From positions 310,001 through 374,000 of the forward strand of contig UYJD01000019.1 in NCBI GenBank assembly GCA_900618795.1: a stretch of 64,000 nt of DNA, read 5' to 3'. This document shows positions 35,501-46,850 of this stretch, one piece after another (within the stretch, counting starts at the first letter, position 1; each line of letters starts with the position of its first letter). The position numbers and the translations under genes are program-made. The notes under the pieces are model-generated. The model saw only the letters and a program-made list of their open reading frames with translations, was not told where the DNA came from and did no database searches. The stretch is from Cyanodermella asteris. Its lineage: Eukaryota; Ascomycota; Lecanoromycetes; Ostropales; Stictidaceae.

Positions 35501-38500
35501 AAGAATACCTTCAGTGGTGCTACGCCTACTTTAGCATCCGCCAGCTCCCAGCCTGAGTCATCGACTATCGTTTCTTCGAAGGGGGACGCGCTCGTCACGT
35601 CGCCGCAAACCGCCCAAAACTCGGACATCAAGACCTCGAAGACGGCGCAACCATCCGCCCTGCAGACTGTTGAAAGAGATGCTCCCCAATCGACCACGGC
35701 TACAACCGGTAACTCGGCTCCCGTCAGCTCCACAACCACAAGTCAGAAAGCGACTGTACCAACGACATTGGGTTCTGTGGACGGCACCTCGTCCCAAGGT
35801 AAGAGTATCATAAATGGTTCCACAGCAAAGGCTCCCATCGGATCTGATCCTGCGACCACCCAGTCTCCCTCACTGACTCAATCCGGCTCATCCTCCATGG
35901 TTTATTACATAATAATCAACGGTCTCAAGCGCGCGGTCTCTCGCGACGAATACGAGAGGTACATTGCCGAGCAAGATGGCACCACCGTCCGCCAGATCAC
36001 TACATCGGATGGCGTTCAGATCGCTGGCAGTCCCTCTGCCGTCGAGTCCATGAACAAGAATGAGCTCACTACTGGAGGAGCACGCTCCACTGGCTCTGCT
36101 GAACCCACGGAAGCTACATTTGGAAAAACCTACTACATTGTCGTCAAAGGTGTTAAGCGTGCAGTCTCCCGTGACGAATATGAGCATCATGTCGCTCAGC
36201 AGGGTCCCACCACGGTCCGCCAGATCACTACATCGGAGGGAGCTCAGATCGCGGGCACTTCATCGGCTATCGACTCCACGAATAAGGAAAAGCTCACTAC
36301 CGAAGAGGTACGCTCCACAGACTCTTCCGAGCTGACCGAGGCTGAACGTATTGCTCTGGCATCGTCGGTTCCTGTCCTTGGAATCACTGCCGGCGCCATC
36401 GGAGCATCTGCAATCTCCAACAAGCCTGATAACAAGGATGCGAAGACCACTGAGGCTACTTCCAAGCAAGCTACGAAGCCGGAGATTGGCGCCCCAGTGG
36501 AGTCATCTACGTCAATAGGCCAGTCACGAATTCCGAAATTGTTTGGATCTAGCAAGTCTACAACGTCAAAGGCTAAGGATGCACCAGCAGTCGTTTCCGC
36601 TTCACATGCCGCCAAAGACGCACCAGTAGTCGAAGGAAATGCACCAGCGACTACAAGCGGCAGAAGGTCATCAGGACTCTTCGGCATCGGCAGGTCTGCC
36701 ACTTCGAAGAAGCAAGTTGTTCCGACCGAAGGCAAGGAACCTGACAATATCGATAAGGCTCCTGTTGTCTCCGACCAGGACAGCGCCACAGTCACGACCG
36801 GCAAGAGGTTTTCTGGGATCTTCGGTTCGAGCAAGTCGATCTCGAAAAAGAGCAAGGACACACCTACCAACGGGATCGAGTCCAAGGCACCCGAGACGAT
36901 TCAGGCCGCTTCTGAGAAGGAGGCTGCCACTGTCTACAAGATTGTTGACCCTCAGACAGCTAACAATGCTCCTATCGCCTCTGAATCCCCGTCGACGACC
37001 GGCGAACGACATGCAGCCATCATCACTTCAAGCAATTCGACGACTTCCGCGAGCAAAGACACGCCAACCAGCGGCTCCGCCTCCCAAGAAATTACTGCCA
37101 CCGAAGCCTCCCCCGAAAGTGCTGCGAAGTCTACGATCAAGACTGTTGAACCTCAGACTGGCGAAGACGGTGCTATCGTCCCCGAAAAGGAGACGTCGTC
37201 GACGGCTGGTAAGAGGTTCTCTGGTATTTTTGGATCTGGCAAGTCGAGCACGACGAAGAGCAAGGATAAGGATATACGCGCGAACGGTTCTGCCTCCAAG
37301 AAGATTGACACTACTGAGGCTCCCCGTCAGACAGGTCCACTGACTGCTGCCAAGAACATCGAGCCGCAGACAACCGAGAACATTTCTGCTGGTCCCGAGA
37401 AGGAGACTCCACTTACCGCCGGGAAAAGGCTCTCTGGAATCTTTGGGTCGAGCAAATCAACGTCTACAAAGACCAAAGATATTCCTGCGACAGCTCCTGC
37501 GAACAAGGAGATCGACGATTCTGAGGTGTCGACTGTCAAGGACTCGAAGGCTGCCTCGTCGGGCCAGAGATCTGGTGTGTTCGGCACAGCTCTGTCTTCC
37601 GTTGGGCTTGGTAGTTCCAAGTCCAGGTCTTCCAAGGACAAGGAAACCACCAAAGATGGGCCAGCTGGTGGAGCAGTCAACTCAATCTCTGAAGGCGCCA
37701 GCGTCGACAAAGCCCCTGCAGCACCCACTTCTTCGGTCGTCAAGACCCAGAATCCTACAAATGAGCCTTTGCGATCTGGCACAAATACCATTGGTCAATC
37801 TAAACTGCCTTTACCCGCCCCGACAGCAACGAAGACTGCGCAGCCCGTTCCAATCATCCCCAGTGAAGCATCTGTTAACGTGAGCGCGCCGGCAGGTAAA
37901 AATAAGGAATCCTCACGATCAGCCACTGGAAGGACTCAGCAAGTTCCTCTCGAGCAATCTGTTCCTACTATTGGCTCCGTCGTGTCTGATAAGGTTGATC
38001 TTGATAAGCTTCAGCCGACAGCTGGACAGAACTCCACCATGATAAGGCACGATTCGAGCACCCCGGTCGCTTTATACCCCGTTGGTCAAGTTCAGTCTGT
38101 CCCCTCGATGACCTCCAGTTCCACAGTTGAGGACAAATTGCAGAATCAAGGAAAGACCATCTCGCCGCAACAGTTCACTACCTCTACCGGCCCAAAGACT
38201 GAATTTTCTGTGGATCCTTCAACTCAAGATGCTTCCACCGCCGGTTCAGCCTCAAAGGTTACAGAATCGGCAACCGTGCAGAGGGAACTCAACTCTAACC
38301 TGACAACCACCGACGGCAAGCCGACTGTTGTCGAGCGAGGTGTTCTGACTGGTCAACCCGTTCCTGCAGAAGACTCGACTGCCGTGCCAGTTCCCACGGC
38401 TCAGGGCACTACTCAGCTCGCGGATAGGGAAACGAGCGCACCTGTGGTGGCACCAGCTACAACCGCGTCGACTACAACTGAGCTAGGTACCCAACCAGGT

Positions 38501-41500
38501 GTTCAGACTACTCTTCAGTCGACTACCCAGCCAACTATTCAGGATACTGTGGCTTCAGGTAGTACGGTTCCGACCACCAAGGCTCCAACGACCGCAGTTC
38601 CAATGACTGCGGCTCCTTCGACGGCGATTCCACGCCAGGTAGCCGAGCCTTTGGTCGGTGAGCCGGCAGGTAAGAAGCGCGAAGGTGTCACTGAGACTCT
38701 GGCCTCATCGCAGCCCGAAACTACGAAGTCCGTTAAGCCAGTCAATGCTACCAATGCTACGTCGTCTGGATTTGACGTTCCACTTTCTGCGATCACTACC
38801 GGCAGTCAAGGTTCGGCTCCGGTTCACGAGACGGGAAGTGTCTCACAAGTCAGGCCGGCTCAGTCGTCCACAGAAGCTAACGTCACTCGCTCTGTTGCGA
38901 CTGACAAGCCATCTTCCAGCGGGCTCGATGTCCCCCTTTCGGCTATCTCGACAGGCGTTGCGCCAAAGCCTTCCACGCAGCCTTCGTCCGAAGCGATTGA
39001 GGATTCAATCAAAGTGTCTTCGGTTCCGAATGTCGAGGCTCCCAAGGACACGGCTGCCGTTGACAAGTCTACCTCGAATGCTACTAGCGATCTCTCAAGT
39101 ACTCCTCAGGCCAGCAAAGTCGATGCTACAACTCCAACGGGTAAAACAAAGGCATCATTTGTTCCCACAACGTCTTCCCTTGACACCGACATAGCACCAA
39201 CGACAGACCACACCACTTTTCCAGGCTCGTTCCCCAGCGACACGAACTTAGCATCTACTCAGACGTCTTCTACCGAGGCGCCCCGTTCGCCAGCACCGAT
39301 CGACATTACTGACAACAGAGCCTCCATCGTAACTATTGGTTCTAGCCCATCTGAAAGCTCTCCGTGGAGCCCGACCAGCAACACGTTCAGTCTTCCTGGC
39401 GATCGTTCGAGCGCAAGCAGCGACGAAACTCAACCTTCGACTGTCGCTAACAGTCCCTTGAAGCTCTCATCTTACTTGGCTGGCGCCGCTGGCGTCCTTG
39501 GCATGACTGGAATCGCCGCTGCCATTTCTGGAGAGCATGAGCACGATGAGGACGCCAGCGAAAAGAAACAGGTGCCGGAGCCAAAGGCTGCCGAACAAAT
39601 TGGAACCGACACTGTTCGAAGCTCAAAGGACGTGTCTGCATCGCTCAGCTCTGAACGTACGATCCCAGCCGAAGAAACACGATCAAGCAAGGCTGTCAGT
39701 CCAGAGGCACCTTCTGCGGAAAGCCCTAAGACCGTGGTTCCTACGCCGGCTGTCGCCGGGTCAGGGCAAGGCACGACGACAACCGAAAAGCAGCAGTCAC
39801 CAGATGGCAAGGATATCAAGACCGTTCGTGATGAACCATTTGCCCAAAGTACGAAGGATGTGACTGCATCGTCTAGCTCTGAGGTTGGAACGCCGGGCCA
39901 AGTCACACAGATCAACCAGGTTCTTACCCCTGAAGCACCCTCTGAGGAATCTCCAAAGCCCCCTGTCCCCAGCAAGCCAAATGTCACTGAACTTCAGCCC
40001 GGTGAAACCCTCGTCGCCGGCAGATCTGAACCCGTGTCCACCACTTCAGAGATTTCTCCTGACGCAACCTCCGCGGAAAGCTCTAAGACTACCGTCCCAA
40101 GCAAGCCTGGCGTCAAACAATCACAGACCGGCGAAGTTCCAGCCACTATTGGAACAGGTTCCGTGCCAACGAGCTCAAAGCCGACATCAGGCCAAGCAGT
40201 AGAGGCAAGAGCTGCACCAAAACTCGAGACCGATCCGTTCGCATTCTATGGAAAGACAGGCTTCACAAGCGCCCGGTCAAGCAGCAGCAAGCCTGTTGAC
40301 CTGGTTCCGGCTTCGACTGATCGTGTTACTGCAATCTCTTCCGGGCCAAATGCAGCCCCCAGGATTGATTCTGTGACGGAATATAAACCAGAGGCGTTCC
40401 AGGGCATTTCGACGCCGGCAAAAGAAGGCCCCAAGGGCGATGAAGCTTCTTCGAGCGATAACGCGGCTACTTCGTTGCAGTCGCAACCGAAATCAGCCGC
40501 TGCGACAGCCGGCAAGGCTTTGGACAACATTGCTCCTTCTAAGAACACCACCTCAGCGCTGAATGAGCCTGCAGTCAGGGCTAACTCTGGTGTTACACCT
40601 GCTTCTCTTGCTGAAAAGGTCACCCCATCAGCTCCAGCACAGACCCTACAAGTCGAGCATTTCGAATCTACTTCTTCTGAAACGAGTGGTGTCACAACCT
40701 GGAAGGCGATTCAACCAGACTCTTACACGGCCGACGAGGCCACGAATGTGACGAGCCCGTCCGCCGAGACTACACAACTGCAAAAGACGATTGTTTCGAA
40801 GGCCATCGAGCAGCAAATCGTCTCTGACTCCCCGCTGACTGATGCGAGCGCTGGAAAAGCCATCAAAATCGACCACTACGACTCCACGTCTCCGGAAGGC
40901 ACAGGCGTGGCGACCTGGAGGGCTGTCAACACAAGCGAGGCAAGTGGCACCGCAGAAGAGTCTAAGGAGAACGTCACTGTTCGCGGTGCCGGCGAGACTG
41001 GAACAACTATCAAGAAGCTTGCTCAAGGAGTTGAGTCTGGTGAGTTGAACCTGAAGTCACGAGAAGTAATCACTTCAGATGAACAAGCAAACATCTCGGT
41101 CCCGAAATCTGGCAAGTTGGTACAGCAGCAGCCAACCACTTTCGAGTCCCACAAGGTTCATGTTCCTGAAGACCAGCAAGAAACTACTGCAGCCAAGACA
41201 ACCCTCTATAACGAGCAGCGGGACCAAGCTCCTGTGGAGCACAAGGTCGTTTCCTCGGACAACGCAGGCGCGTCCGGCATTGACACGAAGGAAGTTATTG
41301 ACGCAACGTCTGCCACTCAGGAGGATGTGAACCTTAAAGATCTCAAATCAACACTCCCTAAGAGCGAATACGAGCAGCTGACTGCAGGCACTCGCCAAGT
41401 CTTGACCTCCGACAAGCAGCCCGGCAACGAGACCATCCTTCATGGTAGCTCGAACCTGGCGCCTGAATTTATGGACCAGCAATCCCTTTCGCTATCCACA

Positions 41501-44077
41501 CGCGAAGTAATCCTACCTGAAGGACATTCAAAGTTCGACATTACCCAGCTGCGCGCAATTCTGTCTCCATCCGAGCTCAGTCGTGTTGCTCGTGGTTGGT
41601 ACACAATTGTGGTCATCGGTATTCAGCGTAAGCTCGTCATCGATACTCAACGCGAAGAAGAAAGCTACTACTGGCAAGATCTCCACAACAACGTCAACAT
41701 GGATGAGTTCAAGCTTGACGTCGATCAGGCCCCTATTGGCTCCGCTTCCGACACGTTCTATATCATGGTCAACGGCCAGCAACGCTCTGTGTCAAGAGCC
41801 GAGTATCAGCAATTCCTGGCTGAACACGCGTCGTCATCAACTACGAGCAAATCGAGAGATGTCGTTGGCGACGCCTCAACTATGGCACACGATACTGCAA
41901 CAGTGGTGAGTGATGTGACAAGCAAGACTGCGGCCGGCGTCACCGAGACCGTCACGGCAGGCGCTGAAGCTGGCTCTGGATACTTGTCTAGACTATATCA
42001 TCTCGTGGTAGATGGACAGCAGCGCAGCGTCTCCCAGGATGAATATGAAAAGCATGTGGCCGAACAAGGAGCGCCGTCATCTTCCACAGAGACGACACAG
42101 ACAAGGGACATCGTCGATAGTACCACCAAAATCTTGAGTGATGCCGCAACGACCACAGGCAGTGCTGTGGCGACAGCTGCAGGTGGAGTGACCGCAGGAG
42201 CAACCTCCGCCGCCGAGACTGGATCAGGCTACTTCTCTGGACTTTACCATATCGTGGTCAATGGCGTCAAGCGCAACGTTTCCCAAGATGAATACGAGAA
42301 ACATGTGTCTGAGCAAGGAACGTCAACCACGTCTACACAGGCGAAAGATGTCATCGAAAATGCGACCAAGACCGTGAGTAACGCTGCTACGACGGCGGGG
42401 AATGTTGCTGCAACAGCTGCAGGTGGAGTCGCCACGAGTGCGGCCAATACTGCGCAGACCAGTGGCGGGTTTTTGTCCGGGCTTTACCACGTTATAGTTG
42501 ATGGTGTGCAGCGTCAAGTGTCACCGGAGGAGCATGAGCAGATCGTTGCCAGCCAGCAGGCCGGCGGGTCGAAGCAGGTTCTCACTTCTGGAACTACCAC
42601 AACGGATTCGCTGCCTAACGTGTCTACTTCGGAAACATACTACATCGTCATCGACGGAGAAAAGAAAGCAGTTTCCAAGGCCGAATACGAAAAGTTCGTC
42701 CTTGAGAACAACTCGACCTCTGAATCGCGACAGATCTTCAGCACCGACAGCAAACTGATCTCTGACGTCGATGGCGTTACATCTGAGGACCTTCGCACTT
42801 CAGCCGATACTTTCTATATTTCCATAGACGGCGTGAGGCGTGCGGTGTCAAAGGCAGAGTACGAAAAGTTCATCTCCGAGCAAAATGCTCCCGTGGAATC
42901 TCGCCAGACAATCACCTCTGACAACCAAGGCACCGGCAGCGGGCTGGATACTTACTATCTCGTCATTGATGGTGTCAAGAGATCAGCCTCCAAGTCTGAA
43001 TATGAGCAGTTTGTCGCTTCTCAAAAGGAGGGACCCGTGACCGCTAGTAGCAGTGGCCCTACCTTGGGAAGCAGCTCTAGCACATCCTCGCAGACTTACT
43101 ACATCAGCGTTGATGGTGAAAGCCGCGCCGTCTCCAAGTCCGAATACGATGCGTTCGTCGCGCAAAACGAGGGCGCTGTCACGACCGAGGAAAAGCAAGA
43201 GGACATGTACTTCGTAGTCATCAACGGCGAGAAGCGTGCCGTTTCGAAAGCGGAATACGAAGCTTTCGTCGCTCAGAACGAAGACATCAAGACCACACAG
43301 GAAACAGGCGGCCTTGTCCGGGAAGGCAGCTTAGAACCATCCGAAACCTTCTACATAATCGTCGACGGCGTCAAGCGCGCCGTTTCCAAGGCCGAGTATG
43401 AAGAGTTCCTCGCCAGCAACAAGAACGCCTCCGTCATCTCCGAACCCAGCACCTCAGAAACCTACTACATCGAGATTGACGGCCAGAAACGCGCAGTCTC
43501 ACAGGCCGAATACGAGTCGTTCATCACTAGCAACAAGGAAGCCGCCGTAATCTCTGAGCCCAGCACTTCGGCAGGAACTTACATCATCGAGATCAATGGC
43601 GAGAAGCGTACGGTGTCAAAAGCTGAATACGAAGCTTTTCTGTCCGGCAACAAGAACGTCTTCGTGACATCGCGACCGACTACCTCGTCGCAGACATACT
43701 ACATCGAAGTCAACGGCGAGAGGCGCGCGGTGTCGAAGGCAGAGTATGACGCCTTCGTCGCTAGCAACAAGGGTGTCACGACATCTTTGCAGTCCTCCGG
43801 CCCCAGCACGTCCGAGTCCTATTGGATTGAAAGCAACGGCACCAAACGCGCCGTCTCAAAGGCCGAGTACGAAAGCTTCGTTGCAGAGCAAGCTAAGACC
43901 TCGACGACACTCAGCTCATCCGGAGGCGGATCCGTACGGGCTTCTGAGGAGATTGTCATGGAGGACGAGTTCAGGAGCTCAAGCCAGGAGCGTAGGGCGC
44001 CTTGGGAGTCAGAAGATGGCCCGAGCGTTGAGCCAGGGAACTCATTCCTGAGTGGAGGACCGAGTCTGTTCGGATAG
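32544..44077 (+). CDS. Giant single-pass membrane protein with many short repeat modules
   Basis: Function unknown; I do not recognise a family. Exon 1 is 32544-32627 (28 codons). A 149-nt intron (gtacgt..acag) follows, then one uninterrupted 11.3-kb exon 32777-44077, together 3,794 residues. No clear signal peptide is seen, so the start is provisional. Residues about 30-160 are a mixed helical head. Residues 164-190 form a membrane segment (GVGVGVPILIAIIVLILVFC) followed by CRKG, which by the positive-inside rule puts the huge C-terminal part in the cytosol. Then come a Gly/Ala/Ser/Tyr-rich part with a duplicated AAAGLAGGYxASK segment, very long Ser/Thr/Ala-rich disorder, two YYI modules (about 1069-1215), about seven KRFSGIFGSSKS-type motifs (1277-1650), other paired repeats, and 14 more YYI modules (3020-3730). 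The absence of stops over 11 kb of low-complexity sequence shows selection for protein. It could be a tether or septal/cortical scaffold. Confidence 0.9.
33596..33900 (+). repeat. Duplicated Gly/Ala-rich segment inside the giant gene
   Basis: Two copies of an AAAGLAGGYxASK segment about 240 bp apart, embedded in Ser/Gly/Tyr/Asn-rich spacer (AYGSG, SSNTAYG). Flexible low-complexity linker just after the membrane segment. Confidence 0.7.
35895..36320 (+). repeat. First tandem pair of the YYI module in the giant gene
   Basis: Two copies about 74 residues apart, each with the 24-residue module (YYIIINGLKRAVSRDEYERY and YYIVVKGVKRAVSRDEYEHH) and a long shared downstream part (TTVRQITTSxGxQIAG). 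Divergence is modest, so this was a segmental duplication. Confidence 0.9.
36522..37640 (+). repeat. KRFSGIFGSSKS motif family in the giant gene
   Basis: About seven copies spaced 40-70 residues apart, in variants such as IPKLFGSSKSTTSKAKD, GRRSSGLFGIGRSATSKK, GKRFSGIFGSSKSISKKS, GKRFSGIFGSGKSSTTKS and GKRLSGIFGSSKSTSTKT. Each joins basic residues, a short hydrophobic core (SGIFG) and a basic Ser-rich tail, and is separated by acidic/Thr-rich spacer. Confidence 0.85.
41750..43880 (+). repeat. C-terminal array of 14 YYI modules in the giant gene
   Basis: Fourteen copies of a module of about 24 residues, consensus YYIxVDGxKRAVSKAEYExF followed by VAxN/Q. The shape is two short beta strands round a D/N-G turn, a basic stretch, then a helix starting at SKAEYE. 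Copies 1-4 are about 80 residues apart with Ala/Thr-rich helical linkers (ATKTVSNAATTAGNVAATAA type); later copies close up to about 37-60 residues. A degenerate copy (WYTIVVIGIQRKLVIDTQRE) precedes the array at about 41600. Confidence 0.9.
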
Positions 44078-44894
44078 GCGAAATAATTGGTATAAGTGCG
44101 AAGGGAGGACGCGAATGAAAAGTAATGAGTCAATGAGGTTTACGGCAGGGGGATGAATGATGTGCACAGAACACGGTCGGTAATGCCAGATTGAATGCGA
44201 TTTGAAAGTTCTACCCAGAATCATCACTTCCAGAAAATGAATGCGAAAACCCCACCGAAAGCTTTTTGTCATCTTCGACATTGCGCTTTTGAAGCGCGAG
44301 AAGCGCGCAAGGGTTGCTTATTCTATGCTTTCTGACCGGAATACTCCGCGGAGCGCCCCTTGGCTCCACGTTTTGTGGATTTGTCTGACATACGCAACGT
44401 TAGCTTGCAAATATTCTTGCGGGGTGGACGATGTGTGCTCAGACGCTGTCGATAAGGCTCACGCTCCCCATACTGTCTAATCTCAAAGTTTCACAGTAGC
44501 CATGATCTGCCTGCAGCTGTCTGTTCCCATATCGTGGCGAGCACGATAGCTCACACCGGCCCACACGGCAATCATATGATAGTTGTGAAGCGAATGTATT
44601 CATAAGCATGGTTCGCTAAGTCGCTGGTTTGGTATTTTGATTACTGATCCGATTGCATGAGGCATGAAGTGAGTATTGAAGACTGAATCAAACCCCTGGG
44701 CGTGTGTGTTTTGAGGTCAATCGGAGCTATTATATCAATCGTGTCACTTGCCTCCATCCTCATTCAGTTGCTCCTTCAAGACATCTTCGTTTATTCCTCC
44801 TCATCAAGTAGCTGCTCTGCATGACTCTCCGCTTGCCTTAATTTGTTCATTCGTCTATCCACTCATTCTACAACTCAAATAGTTGGTCATCACA
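44078..44894. other. Intergenic
   Basis: 3' flank of the giant gene and the former promoter of the NmrA-like relic, with CT-rich sequence just before its ATG. No gene seen. Confidence 0.45.
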
Positions 44895-45946
44895 ATGCCG
44901 TCCCAACCCGGAAACATCCTCGTCACCGCCGCGTCCGGTAAAGTCGGCCAACATCTCATCCCCCTCCTGCACTCACCCTCGTCCCCCAAGACACGACTCA
45001 TCCTCCCCATCTTACTCCCAGGAACGTCCCACCACCTCGCCCGTCAAAACAGACCACAACACGACCATCCCACCACTTCAGAGAACCTCAACCCCAAGTC
45101 ATCATCGCCGAAGGCGACCCCTCGTCCGCCATCTGGCGCGAATCCCTCCTCGTCTCGCACGAAATCGACTCTGTGCTCTCCAACTTCTCGCACGCCGAAG
45201 AACTAATCCTGACGCTGAACCTCCGGAGAGCAGTCGAACGCGCCGGAACAGTCAAGCATCTGATCTATATCATCGCGGCGTTCGATTGTCCCCCCGAAGC
45301 GGCGAGGGACGGTGCGTTGAGCAGAGTCGGTGCAGTGCATTGTGCGTATAATTTCCCAGCGGAGCAGAAGTAGATGTTTGGGAATATGCCGTTTAGCTGG
45401 ACGCTATTAGCGCCTACTTTGCTCTTTTCGAACGATTTGAGGGGTAAGGAGACGTTTCTGTTTGGGAAGGACGGAAAGAAGGGAGATGGAGACGGGTCTG
45501 GAGAAGTGGAGTTTCTGGAGGAGCCGTTGGGACGGATAGGATGTAGCCGTGTTGATGTCGCGGACGCTGCGCTCGCGGTTCAGAAGTCGATCGTCGATGC
45601 TGGCGCACGTGGGGGCGGGAAGCAGATTTATCTTGGGACAAAGGAGACGTATACGGAGAGTTAGACGGTGGGGATTTGGGAGCGGGCGTTGGGAACGAAG
45701 GCTGTGAGCGCGAGTGCGGCGGACAGGGAGTGGATGGTATAGTCAGAGAGTGAGATTGCGGCGCGCACGGATGGGGCGTGGGCCAGGGATCTGGTGTCGA
45801 TGTATGATCAGTTTGATCTGGATGGGTGTGGGTTGACAGACGAGCAATATGCCGAACAAGTGGAGCTTCTGGGCAAGGAGGCTTCGAGCTATGAGGAGTT
45901 TGTCACGAAGTCGGCTGATGCATGGAAGAGGGATGTGCAGATTTAG
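44895..45946 (+). pseudogene. Broken NmrA-like NAD(P)-binding oxidoreductase/regulator gene
   Basis: Relic of an NmrA/atypical short-chain dehydrogenase protein. The ATG at 44895 opens a frame with the dinucleotide-binding loop (NILVTAASGKVGQHLIPLL). Near 45095 the reading continues in another frame (QVIIAEGDPSSAIWRE, then NLRRAVERAGTVKHLIYIIA, FSWTLLAPTLLF, RIGCSRVDVADAALAV and a C-terminal SSYEEFVTKSADAWKRD). In that second frame there are TAG codons at 45371, 45662 and 45740 before the natural-looking end at 45944. Lesions therefore are one frame change and three stops. All three stops could each come from one C-to-T change in CAG. Protein similarity is retained across the whole length, so loss is probably recent. 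I found no intron that would rescue the frame change with good splice sites. Confidence 0.85.
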
Positions 45947-46850
45947 ACGAGCATGTCAGCTTCCAGAGCTGCTTGAATTAAAGAACTATGTGGCAAGATC
46001 GTCTGATTTCACGGTTGAGAAATCTTGGTCCCGTGCTCGCAGTGCAGAGGTCAGAGACTCCTGTCTCGAACTGCAACGGAATGCCCCAGGTCGTGTATCC
46101 GATACCAATAACAAGGTATGGATGTTCTCCTGATACATGTTATCAGGAGAATGGTCGCCTGTTCAAACTTGCTGGGACCTGGAGAAATACTCTTTTTCAA
46201 GTGAATTGATGAAAACACGACGCTTGTAATTGTCCAACGTAAACGTCCGTTGCGAAAATAAGTAGCAGACACATGTGACGATCGAAATTCTCATGTGCCT
46301 TGCTAGGAAGTGAAATCGGTGCCGGAATATATGCCAAAAGCCGGCGAATATACTGCCATCAAAACGCTGGAAATTTGAATCGCAGTAAAAGTGCCGTAGG
46401 GTGTTTCAACTGGGAAACTGAGAAGGCCCAAATGGGACTGAATGTCCAGGGTGTGGCCTTTTTCAGCACTTAACTGGCCGCCCCAATCGTTCTCGTAACT
46501 CGTGTAGTCGGAAAGCCGTTTCTCGTGCTGTTCGCTGCCAAGATGTAATCCAGATCGACAGTATAGAATGCTGTGGCATCTTTCGAGATCCTTCATGGTC
46601 GACGCTCATGCTCAAGGCACTCGCGATTCTTGCAGCCTGTAGCTAAGCTCTCTGGTGCGGCACAGGCCTACACGCTGCAATCAGCATTACGTGCTGATTG
46701 CATCGGTAGGAAGAGCGCCATCATCGCTGGAGTAGGTTGGCTTAGTCGAGCTACTGGCCAAACTTTGCCTCTCTGCAGCGTGAGCCTTCTTTGGGGAGCG
46801 TTTCATGCGCATTTGGGTTTGTTGTTCGCAACTTGGGCATATCGATCTCT
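45947..46850. other. Intergenic
   Basis: Between the NmrA relic and the 3' end of the coiled-coil gene. A 389-codon plus-strand frame (46573-47742) overlaps that gene in antisense and is a shadow of its coding sequence. Nothing else is seen. Confidence 0.5.

Noticed and set aside
32858-44077. Start of the giant protein at 32858 (GTG)
   Set aside because: A spliced model with a true ATG at 32544 and a good intron extends the frame upstream without a break.
45374-45946. TAG read-through or an altered genetic code in the NmrA-like gene
   Set aside because: All other genes use TAG/TGA/TAA normally or avoid them in frame, and this locus also has a frame change, so decay is simpler.
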